Shown here one piece after another: positions 40,757 to 49,839 of a stretch of 64,000 nucleotides of DNA. Under the pieces are notes generated by a model. The model saw nothing but the letters and a program-made list of their open reading frames with translations, had not been told where the DNA came from and made no database searches. Each line of letters begins with the position of its first letter. Positions within the stretch are counted from its first letter, which is position 1. A program made the translations under genes and the position numbers. The DNA is from CADEFQ01 sp050249415 (GTDB taxonomy: Bacteria > Pseudomonadota > Gammaproteobacteria > Steroidobacterales > Steroidobacteraceae): positions 62,001 to 126,000 of the forward strand of contig JBFWQO010000007.1 of assembly GCA_050249415.1 (NCBI GenBank), in the 5' to 3' direction.

Positions 40757-40997
40757 CTTTTTTGACCCCCTTCGCAATCCCGGGATCCGGGGTGCGGTGA
40801 GGGTGCCGCCGGCGGGGCATTGGCTCCGCCGCAGTCGACGAGCGGCTTCGGGCGAGGTTGGCGCCATGGCGCCAAGACCACTCGAGTATCCAAGCGACCG
40901 CAATCGCGGCCGGATGCCCGGGTTTTCCCCTCCCGCAGCGCAGGTGCCGACCACCAATCGCAGTGGCCGGCGGTGATTTTTAACGAGGAATAGGCCC
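40757..40997 (+). promoter_or_regulatory. Long 5' leader upstream of rplC
   Basis: About 241 bases without a gene. It contains a T6 run at 40758-40763, a perfect 18-bp palindrome at 40858-40875 (TTGGCGCCATGGCGCCAA) and smaller GC hairpins such as CCGC-AATC-GCGG. It ends with GAGGAA before rplC. In E. coli the regulatory leader bound by L4 precedes rpsJ; this one may be its displaced counterpart. Confidence 0.5.
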
Positions 40998-41705
40998 ATG
41001 GCTATCGGTCTGGTCGGCCGCAAGTGCGGCATGACGCGCGTGTTCACGGCGGCGGGTGAAACAGTCCCGGTCACCGTGATCGAGGTCCTCCCGAACCGCG
41101 TCACCCAGGTGAAGACGAGCGAGAAGGACGGCTACCGCGCCGTGCAGGTCGCTTACGGCTCGAAGCGCCCGCAGTTGCTGTCGAAGGCGCTCGCCGGCCA
41201 TTACGCGAAGGCGAACGCGGCGCCCGGCAAGGCGCTGGTCGAGTTCCGCCTCGACGGCAAGGACGGCGCGGATGTCGCCGTCGGCGCCGAGTTCAAGGCC
41301 GATCACTTCAAGGCGGGCCAGGTCGTCGACGTCACGGGCACGACGATCGGCAAGGGCTATGCCGGCACCATGAAGCGGCACAATTTCGGCGGCCACAACC
41401 AGTCGCACGGCGTCTCGGTCTCGCACCGCACGCCGGGCTCGATCGGCCAGCGCCAGACGCCGGGACGCGTGTTCGCGGGCAAGCGCATGTCGGGCCGCAT
41501 GGGCGGGGAGCGTCGCACGACCGAGAACCTGCGCGTCGTCGAAGTCGACACCGAGCGCAACCTGATCCTGATCCGCGGTGCCGTACCCGGTGCCGAGGGC
41601 GGGCAGGTGATCGTGCGTCCTTCGGTGAAGGCCGCGCGTGCCGCGAACCGCAAGACGCTGACGCCGAACAAGGCGGGCGACAAGAAGGCCGCGGGCAGGA
41701 AGTAA
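40998..41705 (+). CDS. rplC: 50S ribosomal protein L3
   Basis: A 235-residue early-assembly protein near the peptidyl transferase centre. FGGHNQSHGVSVSHRTPGSI carries the glutamine methylated in E. coli L3, and GQRQTPGRVFAGKRMSGRMG is conserved. A Lys/Ala-rich tail (TPNKAGDKKAAGRK) makes it about 25 residues longer than E. coli L3. Confidence 0.97.
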   Translation: MAIGLVGRKCGMTRVFTAAGETVPVTVIEVLPNRVTQVKTSEKDGYRAVQVAYGSKRPQLLSKALAGHYAKANAAPGKALVEFRLDGKDGADVAVGAEFKADHFKAGQVVDVTGTTIGKGYAGTMKRHNFGGHNQSHGVSVSHRTPGSIGQRQTPGRVFAGKRMSGRMGGERRTTENLRVVEVDTERNLILIRGAVPGAEGGQVIVRPSVKAARAANRKTLTPNKAGDKKAAGRK

Positions 41706-41717
41706 GGACCGACACTC

Positions 41718-42332
41718 ATGAAGCTCAAGGTGGCAGGCAGCGGCACGAACGCCGCGGAGCTCGAACTCTCCGCGGGCACGTTCGGTCATGAATTCAACCC
41801 GGCGCTGGTGCACCAGGTCGTCACGGCATATCGCAACGCCGGCCGGTCGGGCACCAAGGCGCAGAAGTCGCGCGCCGAAGTGCGCGGCGGCGGCAGAAAG
41901 CCGCACTCACAGAAGGGCACGGGCCAGGCGCGTGCCGGCTCGAGCAGGAGCCCGATCTGGGTCGGCGGCGGCGTGACCTTTGCGGCCAGGCCGCGCAGTT
42001 ACGAGCAGAAGGTCAACCGCAAGATGTATCGCGGCGCCATGCGCGCGATGCTGTCCGAGCTCGTGCGCCAGGACCGCCTCGTCGTCACGCAGACGCTCGC
42101 GCTCGAGGCCCCCAAGACGAAGCTGCTCGTCACCGAGCTGAAGAGCCTCGCGCTCGCCGACGTGCTGATCGTCGTCGAGGCGATCGACGAGAAGCTGTTC
42201 CTCGCCGCGCGCAACCTGCCGAACGTCGAAGTGCTGCCGGCCGCGGCGCTCAACCCGCTCGCGCTCGCGAGCCACGACAAGGTGCTGATGACCGTCGGCG
42301 CCGTGAAGCTGATCGAGGAGCGCCTGCAGTGA
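41718..42332 (+). CDS. rplD: 50S ribosomal protein L4
   Basis: A 204-residue exit-tunnel protein; in E. coli also the repressor of the S10 operon. The extended loop QKSRAEVRGGGRKPHSQKGT and GQARAGSSRSPIWVGGGVTF is present. The stop overlaps the rplW GTG start. Confidence 0.97.
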   Translation: MKLKVAGSGTNAAELELSAGTFGHEFNPALVHQVVTAYRNAGRSGTKAQKSRAEVRGGGRKPHSQKGTGQARAGSSRSPIWVGGGVTFAARPRSYEQKVNRKMYRGAMRAMLSELVRQDRLVVTQTLALEAPKTKLLVTELKSLALADVLIVVEAIDEKLFLAARNLPNVEVLPAAALNPLALASHDKVLMTVGAVKLIEERLQ

Positions 42333-42634
42333 GCGGCAAGGAACAACTGATGAACATCCTGCTGGCGCCGCACGTCACGGAAAAGACGTCGCTCGTCATG
42401 CAGAACCACAACCAGTATGCGTTTCGCGTGCGCCGTTCGGCGACCAAGCCGCAGATCCGCGCCGCCGTCGAGCTGATGTTCGGCGTCGCGGTCGCGGGCG
42501 TGCAGGTCGTCAACGAGACCGGCAAGGCCCGCCGGTTCGGCAAGACCCCGGGCCGCACGCAGGACTGGAAGAAGGCCTACGTGAGCCTCGCCGCCGGCCA
42601 GACGATCGACCTCGAAGCGAAGCCGAAGGCGTAA
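42329..42634 (+). CDS. rplW: 50S ribosomal protein L23
   Basis: A 101-residue protein at the tunnel exit that docks signal recognition particle and trigger factor. LAPHVTEKTSLVMQ is conserved. GTG 42329 places this motif at the same distance from the start as in E. coli; ATG 42350 would remove seven residues. Confidence 0.95.
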   Translation: MSGKEQLMNILLAPHVTEKTSLVMQNHNQYAFRVRRSATKPQIRAAVELMFGVAVAGVQVVNETGKARRFGKTPGRTQDWKKAYVSLAAGQTIDLEAKPKA

Positions 42635-42645
42635 GGACAGCAATC

Positions 42646-43482
<837 letters not shown>

Positions 43483-43496
43483 GAGGCCAGAAGAGA

Positions 43497-43778
43497 ATGC
43501 CACGCTCACTGAAGAAGGGTCCGTTCGTCGACCTGCACCTCGCGAAGAAGGTGCAGACGGCCGTCGCGAAGCACGATCGCAAGCCGATCAAGACCTGGTC
43601 GCGCCGCTCGATGGTGACCCCCGACATGGTCGGGCTCACGATCGCGGTCCACAACGGCCGCCAGCACATTCCCGTGCTCGTCACCGAAAACATGGTCGGG
43701 CACAAGCTCGGCGAGTTCGCCCCGACACGCGTGTTCAAGGCGCACGGCGGTTCGCGCAAGGCCGAGGCAGGAGCATAA
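43497..43778 (+). CDS. rpsS: 30S ribosomal protein S19
   Basis: A 93-residue 30S head protein. PRSLKKGPFVDLHLAKKV and GHKLGEFAPTRVFKAHGG are family signatures. ATG 43497 was chosen; the frame open from 43392 lies inside rplB. Confidence 0.97.
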   Translation: MPRSLKKGPFVDLHLAKKVQTAVAKHDRKPIKTWSRRSMVTPDMVGLTIAVHNGRQHIPVLVTENMVGHKLGEFAPTRVFKAHGGSRKAEAGA

Positions 43779-43780
43779 GC

Positions 43781-44122
43781 ATGCAGGTCACCGCCAAACT
43801 GCGCTACGCGCGCATCTCGCCGCAGAAGTGCCGCCTCGTCGCCGATGTGGTGCGCGGCCAGCCGGTCGGCAGCGCCATCGCGCAGCTGAAGTTCATGCCG
43901 AAGAAGGGCGCGGGACTCGTCAGGAAGGTGCTCGAGTCGGCGATCGCGAACGCCGAGCACAACCACGGCGCCGACGTCGACGAGCTGAAGGTGGCGCGCA
44001 TCGAGATCGACACCGCGCCGGTGCTCAAGCGTTTCGCGGCGCGCGCCAAGGGGCGCGGCACGCGCATCGTGAAGAGAAACAGCCACATCACGATCGCGGT
44101 CAGCGACGGCAAGAAGGACTGA
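43781..44122 (+). CDS. rplV: 50S ribosomal protein L22
   Basis: A 113-residue exit-tunnel protein. The hairpin loop RFAARAKGRGTRIVKRNSHI reaches the tunnel constriction. It starts 2 bases after rpsS. Confidence 0.97.
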   Translation: MQVTAKLRYARISPQKCRLVADVVRGQPVGSAIAQLKFMPKKGAGLVRKVLESAIANAEHNHGADVDELKVARIEIDTAPVLKRFAARAKGRGTRIVKRNSHITIAVSDGKKD

Positions 44123-44126
44123 GCGC

Positions 44127-44873
44127 ATGGGTCAGAAAGTCAATCCGGTCGGCATCCGCCTCGGCATCACGCGCGACTGGTCGTCGAAGTGGTACGCGGG
44201 CAAGAAGCAGTTCCCGCAGCACATCCACACCGATTTCCGCGTGCGCGAGTTCCTGCGCGGCAAGCTCGCGGAGGCCTCGGTCAGCCGTATCCAGATCGAG
44301 CGCGCGGCCCGGCGCGTCAATATCACGATCCAGACCGCGCGCCCGGGCATCGTGATCGGCAAGAAGGGCGAGGACATCGAGAAGCTGCGCCAGGAAACCG
44401 CGAAGCTGCTCGGCCTGCCGACCGTCGACGTGCGCCTGAACATCGCGGAGATCAGGAAGCCCGAACTCGACGCGCAGCTGGTGGCCGACGGCATCGCGCA
44501 GCAGATCGAGAAGCGCGTGATGTTCCGCCGCGCGATGAAGCGCGCCGTGATGAGCACGATGCGCAGCGGTGCGCTCGGCGTGAAAGTGCGCGTCTCGGGC
44601 CGCCTGAACGGCGGCGAGATCGCGCGCACCGAGTGGAGCCGCGAGGGCCGGATTCCGCTGCACACGTTCCGGGCCGACATCGACTACGGATTCGGCGAGG
44701 CCCACACCACCTACGGCGTGATCGGCGTGAAGGTGTGGATCTTCAAGGGCGAGATCTTCGACAAGGGCGAGCTCGAGGCTGCGCCGCAGGAAGAAGCGCC
44801 GGCCGCCGCGCAGGCGCCCGCCGCCGCTGCGCCCGCCGCGGCTGCGCCTGCCGAGACGCAGACCACGGGCTGA
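44127..44873 (+). CDS. rpsC: 30S ribosomal protein S3 with Ala/Pro-rich tail
   Basis: A 248-residue mRNA-entry protein with helicase activity. The KH domain GIVIGKKGEDIEKLRQ and GRLNGGEIARTEWSREGRIP are conserved. After IFKGEIFDKG a tail of about 30 residues, mainly Ala, Pro and Glu, extends beyond E. coli S3 (233). Confidence 0.97.
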   Translation: MGQKVNPVGIRLGITRDWSSKWYAGKKQFPQHIHTDFRVREFLRGKLAEASVSRIQIERAARRVNITIQTARPGIVIGKKGEDIEKLRQETAKLLGLPTVDVRLNIAEIRKPELDAQLVADGIAQQIEKRVMFRRAMKRAVMSTMRSGALGVKVRVSGRLNGGEIARTEWSREGRIPLHTFRADIDYGFGEAHTTYGVIGVKVWIFKGEIFDKGELEAAPQEEAPAAAQAPAAAAPAAAAPAETQTTG

Positions 44874-44880
44874 GAAATTT

Positions 44881-45294
44881 ATGCTGCAACCAAAGAGAAC
44901 CAAGTACCGCAAGATGTTCAAGGGCCGCAACACCGGCCTCGCGCATCGCGGTGCGGGCGTCGCCTTCGGCGAGTACGGGCTCAAGGCGACCGGGCGCGCG
45001 CGCATGACCGCGCGCGAGATCGAGGCGGCACGCCGGGCGATGGCGCGGCACGTCAAGCGCGGCGGGCAGATCTGGGTGCGCGTGTTCCCCGACGTGCCGA
45101 TCAGCAAGAAGCCGCTCGAGGTCCGCATGGGCAGCGGCAAGGGCAACGTCGAGTACTGGGTCGCGAAGGTGCTGCCCGGCAAGGTGCTCTTCGAGATGGA
45201 AGGCGTCGACGAGCAGACCGCGCGCGAGGCCTTTCGCCTCGCCGGCGCGAAGCTCTCGGTGCCGACCTCGTTCGTGAAACGGCAGGTGCGGTGA
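44881..45294 (+). CDS. rplP: 50S ribosomal protein L16
   Basis: A 137-residue protein near the A site. MLQPKRTKYRKMFKGRNTGL and GSGKGNVEYWVAKVLPGKVL are conserved; the latter includes the arginine region hydroxylated in E. coli. Confidence 0.97.
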   Translation: MLQPKRTKYRKMFKGRNTGLAHRGAGVAFGEYGLKATGRARMTAREIEAARRAMARHVKRGGQIWVRVFPDVPISKKPLEVRMGSGKGNVEYWVAKVLPGKVLFEMEGVDEQTAREAFRLAGAKLSVPTSFVKRQVR

Positions 45295-45497
45295 TGGACG
45301 CGAAGCAGTTGCGGGCGAAATCCGCTTCCGAGTTGCAGGACGAGCTGCTGAAGCTGCGGCGCGAGCAGTTCGCGCTGCGCATGCAGCGCGCCACGGGCCA
45401 GGGCGTCAAGCCCGACCAGTTCGGCAAGGTGCGCAAGTCGATCGCGCGCCTGAAGACGGTGATGCGCGAGACCGCGGTCGCTGGAGGCAGGAAATGA
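45294..45497 (+). CDS. rpmC: 50S ribosomal protein L29
   Basis: A 67-residue two-helix protein. LRAKSASELQDELLKLRREQ and KVRKSIARLKTVM are conserved. ATG 45294 overlaps the rplP stop by one base; GTG 45291 is also in frame. Confidence 0.95.
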   Translation: MDAKQLRAKSASELQDELLKLRREQFALRMQRATGQGVKPDQFGKVRKSIARLKTVMRETAVAGGRK

Positions 45498-45775
45498 GCG
45501 AAGCAGCAGGCAACGAGAAGGGCACCCGGATCCTGACGGGCCGGGTCGTCAGCAACAGGATGCAGAAGACGATCGCCGTCGAGATCGAGCGGCTCGTGAA
45601 GCATCCGACGTACGGCAAGTACATCCGCCGCACGACCAAGCTGCTGGCGCACGACGAGAATGGCGATTCGCGCGAGGGCGACCGGGTGTCGATCGCGCCG
45701 TGCCGGCCGATGTCGCGCCGCAAGTCGTGGCGCCTGGTCGAGGTGCTCGAGCGCTCGGGAGGCCGCAACCCATGA
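45494..45775 (+). CDS. rpsQ: 30S ribosomal protein S17
   Basis: A 93-residue OB-fold protein. LTGRVVSNRMQKTIAVEIER and HDENGDSREGDRVSIAPCRP are signatures. The start overlaps rpmC and the stop overlaps rplN by 4 bases each. Confidence 0.97.
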   Translation: MSEAAGNEKGTRILTGRVVSNRMQKTIAVEIERLVKHPTYGKYIRRTTKLLAHDENGDSREGDRVSIAPCRPMSRRKSWRLVEVLERSGGRNP

Positions 45776-46140
45776 TCCAGCTTCGCACGATGCTGAACGC
45801 GGCCGACAACAGCGGCGCGCGCACCCTGATGTGCATCAAGGTGCTCGGCGGCACCCGCCGGCGCTATGCGACCGTCGGTGACGTCATCAAGGTGAGCGTC
45901 AAGGACGCCATCCCGCGCGGCAAGGTCAAGAAGGGCGAGGTCTACGACGCGGTGGTCGTGCGCACCAGGAAGGGCGTGCGGCGTGGCGACGGTTCGCTGA
46001 TCCGTTTCGACGGCAATGCGGCGGTGCTGCTGACGAACAAGCTCGAGCCGATCGGCACCCGTATCTTCGGGCCCGTCACGCGCGAGCTGCGCACGCAGCA
46101 GTTCATGAAGATCATTTCGCTCGCCCCGGAAGTGATCTGA
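45772..46140 (+). CDS. rplN: 50S ribosomal protein L14
   Basis: A 122-residue protein, the exact family length. MIQLRTMLNAADNSGARTLM starts at ATG 45772, which overlaps the rpsQ stop. GTRIFGPVTRELR is conserved. Confidence 0.97.
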   Translation: MIQLRTMLNAADNSGARTLMCIKVLGGTRRRYATVGDVIKVSVKDAIPRGKVKKGEVYDAVVVRTRKGVRRGDGSLIRFDGNAAVLLTNKLEPIGTRIFGPVTRELRTQQFMKIISLAPEVI

Positions 46141-46152
46141 GGAGCAGGTGCG

Positions 46153-46476
46153 GTGAGCAAGATTCGAATCAAGGATCACGTCGTGGTGCTGTCCGGCAAG
46201 GACAAGGGCCGGCGCGGCGCGATCGTCAAGGTGCTCGACGACGGCAAGGTCGTCGTCGAGGGCGTCAACATGGTGAAGAAGCACCAGAAGCCGCGCAATT
46301 CCGCGGCCGGCCCGCAGCCGGGCGGCATCGTCGAACGCGAGGCGCCGCTGCCCGCGTCGAAGGTCGCGATCTGGAATCCGGCCGCCAGGAAGGGCGACCG
46401 GATCGGCTACAAGCGGCTCGCGGACGGCCGCAAGGTGCGCGTCTTCAAGTCGAACGGCGAACAGATCGACGCCTGA
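46153..46476 (+). CDS. rplX: 50S ribosomal protein L24
   Basis: A 107-residue assembly-initiator protein. The KOW motif IKDHVVVLSGKDKGRRGAIV is N-terminal. It starts with GTG 46153, preceded by GGAGCAGG. Confidence 0.96.
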   Translation: MSKIRIKDHVVVLSGKDKGRRGAIVKVLDDGKVVVEGVNMVKKHQKPRNSAAGPQPGGIVEREAPLPASKVAIWNPAARKGDRIGYKRLADGRKVRVFKSNGEQIDA

Positions 46477-46498
46477 GGCGTCGGCAACGGTAGGGCAC

Positions 46499-47038
<540 letters not shown>

Positions 47039-47053
47039 ACGAGAGAGACCGGC

Positions 47054-47359
47054 ATGGCCAAGACCAACATGGTGGAACGCGAGAAGCGACGCGCCAAGAC
47101 CGTGCAGAAGTACGCGGCGAAGCGCGCGGCGCTGAAGGAAATCATCCGCAGCCCGAAGTCCTCGCCCGAAGCGCGGGCCGAGGCGCAGGCGAAGCTGCAG
47201 GCGCAGCCGCGGGACGCGAGCGCGTCGCGCGGGCGCAATCGCTGTGCGATCACGGGCCGCTCGCGCGGCGTGTATCGCAAGTTCGGGCTCGCACGCGTGA
47301 AGATCCGCGAGGTCGCGAACCGCGGCGAGATCCCGGGCCTCGGCAAGGCGAGCTGGTAA
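47054..47359 (+). CDS. rpsN: 30S ribosomal protein S14 (zinc-free form)
   Basis: A 101-residue long form. The C-terminal RNRCAITGRSRGVYRKFGLA has a single cysteine instead of the CxxC pairs of zinc-binding S14. Confidence 0.97.
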   Translation: MAKTNMVEREKRRAKTVQKYAAKRAALKEIIRSPKSSPEARAEAQAKLQAQPRDASASRGRNRCAITGRSRGVYRKFGLARVKIREVANRGEIPGLGKASW

Positions 47360-47371
47360 GGAGCGCACGGC

Positions 47372-47767
47372 ATGAGCATGACCGACCCCATCGCCGATCT
47401 GCTGACGCGTATCAGGAATGCGCAGTCCGCGCGCAAGACGGAAGTCTCGCTCGCGAACTCGCGCGTCAAGACAGCGATCGTCAAGGTGCTGAAGGACGAA
47501 GGCTTCGTCAGCGACTTCCGTGTCGCGGCAGACGCCGGCAAGGCGACGCTGACGATCGAATTGAAGTACTACGAAGGCCGGCCGGTGATCGACCGGCTCG
47601 AGCGGGTGAGCCGCCCGGGCCTGCGTGTCTATCGCGGCAAGAACGAACTGCCGAAGGTGCTCGGCGGTCTCGGTACAGTGATCGTGTCGACGCCGAAGGG
47701 CGTCATGACCGATCGCGAGGCGCGTGCCGCCGGGCAGGGCGGCGAAGTGCTCTGCATCGTCGCCTGA
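47372..47767 (+). CDS. rpsH: 30S ribosomal protein S8
   Basis: A 131-residue protein. MSMTDPIADLLTRIRNAQ matches the E. coli start. The C-terminal VSTPKGVMTDREARAAGQGG is the signature. In E. coli S8 represses the spc operon. Confidence 0.97.
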   Translation: MSMTDPIADLLTRIRNAQSARKTEVSLANSRVKTAIVKVLKDEGFVSDFRVAADAGKATLTIELKYYEGRPVIDRLERVSRPGLRVYRGKNELPKVLGGLGTVIVSTPKGVMTDREARAAGQGGEVLCIVA

Positions 47768-47780
47768 CGGAGAGGGAATC

Positions 47781-48308
47781 ATGTCGAGAGTTGCCAAACG
47801 TACCGTGCCGCTGCCGCAGGGCGTGACCGCCCAGATCGGCGCGCAGGCCGTCACGGTGAAGGGCGCCAAGGGAGCGCTGACGCTGCCGCTCGCGCGCGGT
47901 GTCGAGGTGGAGCAGCAGGACAAGGCGCTCGCCGTCAAGTACCTCGACGCGGTCGCACGCGTGCATGCGGGCTCGACGCGTGCGCACCTAGCGAACATGG
48001 TGCAGGGCGTGTCGAAGGGCTACGAGAAGAAGCTCGAGCTCGTCGGGGTCGGCTTTCGCGCGGCCGTGCAGGGCAAGACCCTGAACCTGACGCTCGGGTT
48101 CTCGCACGCGGTGAACTTCCCGATCCCGGAAGGCATCACGATCGAGGCGCCGAGCCAGACCGAGATCCTCGTGAAGGGCACGGACCGGCAGCAGGTGGGC
48201 CAGGTGGCCGCCAACATCCGCCGCGTCCGTCCTCCCGAGCCCTACAAGGGCAAGGGCGTGCGCTACACGGACGAGCGCATCGTGCTGAAGGAAGGCAAGA
48301 AGAAGTAG
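47781..48308 (+). CDS. rplF: 50S ribosomal protein L6
   Basis: A 175-residue protein near the factor-binding site. RVAKRTVPLPQGVTAQIG at the N-terminus and PEPYKGKGVRYTDE at the C-terminus are conserved. ATG 47781 follows GGAGAGGG. Confidence 0.97.
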   Translation: MSRVAKRTVPLPQGVTAQIGAQAVTVKGAKGALTLPLARGVEVEQQDKALAVKYLDAVARVHAGSTRAHLANMVQGVSKGYEKKLELVGVGFRAAVQGKTLNLTLGFSHAVNFPIPEGITIEAPSQTEILVKGTDRQQVGQVAANIRRVRPPEPYKGKGVRYTDERIVLKEGKKK

Positions 48309-48319
48309 CAGGTGCGGCG

Positions 48320-48679
48320 ATGAAGATTACGAAAAAGGAGCGGCGCCAGCGCCGCGCAGTGAAGACCCGCGCGAAGATCCGCGAGCTCGGCGTGGCCCGG
48401 CTCACGGTGCATCGCACGCCGCGCCACATGTACGCGCAACTGTTCGACGCGTCGGGTGGCAAGGTGATCGCCGCCGCCTCGACCGTGCAGGAAGCGGTCG
48501 CGAAGGGTCTCGAGGGCACGGGCAACGTCGAGGCCGCGAAGGCCGTCGGCCGCGCGATCGCCGAGCGCGCGCAGGCCGCCGGCATCACGCGGGTCGCATT
48601 CGACCGTTCCGGTTTTCAGTATCACGGCCGCGTGAAGGCGCTGGCCGACGCCGCGCGCGAAGCGGGCCTGGAGTTCTGA
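48320..48679 (+). CDS. rplR: 50S ribosomal protein L18
   Basis: A 119-residue 5S rRNA-binding protein. RLTVHRTPRHMYAQLFD and GITRVAFDRSGFQYHGRVKA are conserved. Confidence 0.97.
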   Translation: MKITKKERRQRRAVKTRAKIRELGVARLTVHRTPRHMYAQLFDASGGKVIAAASTVQEAVAKGLEGTGNVEAAKAVGRAIAERAQAAGITRVAFDRSGFQYHGRVKALADAAREAGLEF

Positions 48680-48680
48680 C

Positions 48681-49205
48681 GTGGAAAGATCACGCATGGG
48701 CGGACGAGACAAGCAGCAGCCGGCCGACGAGTTTCTCGAGAAGCTGGTCGCGGTCAATCGCACGGCCAAGGTCGTCAAGGGCGGCCGGCAGTTCGGGTTC
48801 ACTGCGCTGACGGTGGTCGGCGACGGCGCCGGTCGCGTCGGGTTCGGGTTCGGCAAGGCGCGCGAAGTGCCGGTCGCCATCTCGAAGGCGATGGCGCAGG
48901 CACGCAAGAACATGGTCAACGTGAGCCTGCGCGGCGACACGCTGCACTACCCGGTGAAGGGCACGCACGGCGCGACCCGGGTCCTGATGCAGCCGGCGGC
49001 CGACGGTACCGGCGTCATCGCGGGCGGCGGCATGCGCGCCGTGCTCGAGTGCGCGGGCGTGCGCAACGTGCTGGCGAAGAGCTACGGCTCGCGCAACCCG
49101 ATCAATGTCGTGCGGGCGACCGTCAACGCGCTCGGCGCAGTGCGTTCGCCGGACGAGTTCGCGGCCAAGCGCGGCAAGAGCGTCGAAGAGCTGATCGGAG
49201 CCTGA
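48681..49205 (+). CDS. rpsE: 30S ribosomal protein S5
   Basis: A 174-residue fidelity protein. KLVAVNRTAKVVKGGRQFGF and the ribosomal S5 loop are present. GTG 48681 has GGAG at a 7-base distance; ATG 48696 would give 169 residues and is also plausible. Confidence 0.96.
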   Translation: MERSRMGGRDKQQPADEFLEKLVAVNRTAKVVKGGRQFGFTALTVVGDGAGRVGFGFGKAREVPVAISKAMAQARKNMVNVSLRGDTLHYPVKGTHGATRVLMQPAADGTGVIAGGGMRAVLECAGVRNVLAKSYGSRNPINVVRATVNALGAVRSPDEFAAKRGKSVEELIGA

Positions 49206-49207
49206 GC

Positions 49208-49402
49208 ATGAGCGGAACCAGCAAAGCCCGGGTGCGCGTGACGCTCGAGAAAAGCGTCGCCGGACAGCTGCAATCGATCGCCGCGTCGGTGCGGGGCCTC
49301 GGCCTGCGCCGCCGCCACCAGACCGTGACCGTCGCCGACACCGCGGAGAACCGCGGCATGATCCGGGCGGCGCGCCACCTCGTGAAAGTGGAGAACGCCT
49401 GA
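49208..49402 (+). CDS. rpmD: 50S ribosomal protein L30
   Basis: A 64-residue protein. VRVTLEKSVAGQLQSIAASV and GLGLRRRHQTVTVADT are signatures. ATG 49208 was chosen; the stop overlaps the rplO start by one base. Confidence 0.95.
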   Translation: MSGTSKARVRVTLEKSVAGQLQSIAASVRGLGLRRRHQTVTVADTAENRGMIRAARHLVKVENA

Positions 49403-49836
49403 TGCGACTCAATACCCTCAAGCCCGCCCCGGGTGCCAGGCGTGCGCGCCTGCGCGTCGGCCGCGGTGCGTCGGCCGGCCAGGGCAAGACCTGCGGCCGC
49501 GGCGTCAAGGGCCAGCGCGCACGCAAGGGCGGCTACCACAAGGTCGGCTTCGAAGGCGGCCAGATGCCGCTGCAGCGCCGCATGCCGAAGGTCGGCTTTC
49601 GCTCGAAGATCAAGGCGAGCCGCGCCGAAGTGCGCCTGTCCGAGCTCGCGAAGGTCGACGCCGCGGTGATCGACCTCGAGGCGCTGAAGAAGGCGAATGT
49701 CGTACCGGTCTTCGCCGGGCAGGCGAAAGTCGTGCTGTCGGGCGAGATCGGCAAGGCCGTGACGCTGAAGGGCGTCGCGGCGACCAGGGGTGCCCGCGCC
49801 GCGATCGAAGCCGCGGGCGGGAAGGTCGAGGCGTAA
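49402..49836 (+). CDS. rplO: 50S ribosomal protein L15
   Basis: A 144-residue late-assembly protein. The glycine/arginine-rich N-terminus GRGASAGQGKTCGRGVKGQR threads the 23S core. Confidence 0.97.
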   Translation: MRLNTLKPAPGARRARLRVGRGASAGQGKTCGRGVKGQRARKGGYHKVGFEGGQMPLQRRMPKVGFRSKIKASRAEVRLSELAKVDAAVIDLEALKKANVVPVFAGQAKVVLSGEIGKAVTLKGVAATRGARAAIEAAGGKVEA

Positions 49837-49839
49837 AGC

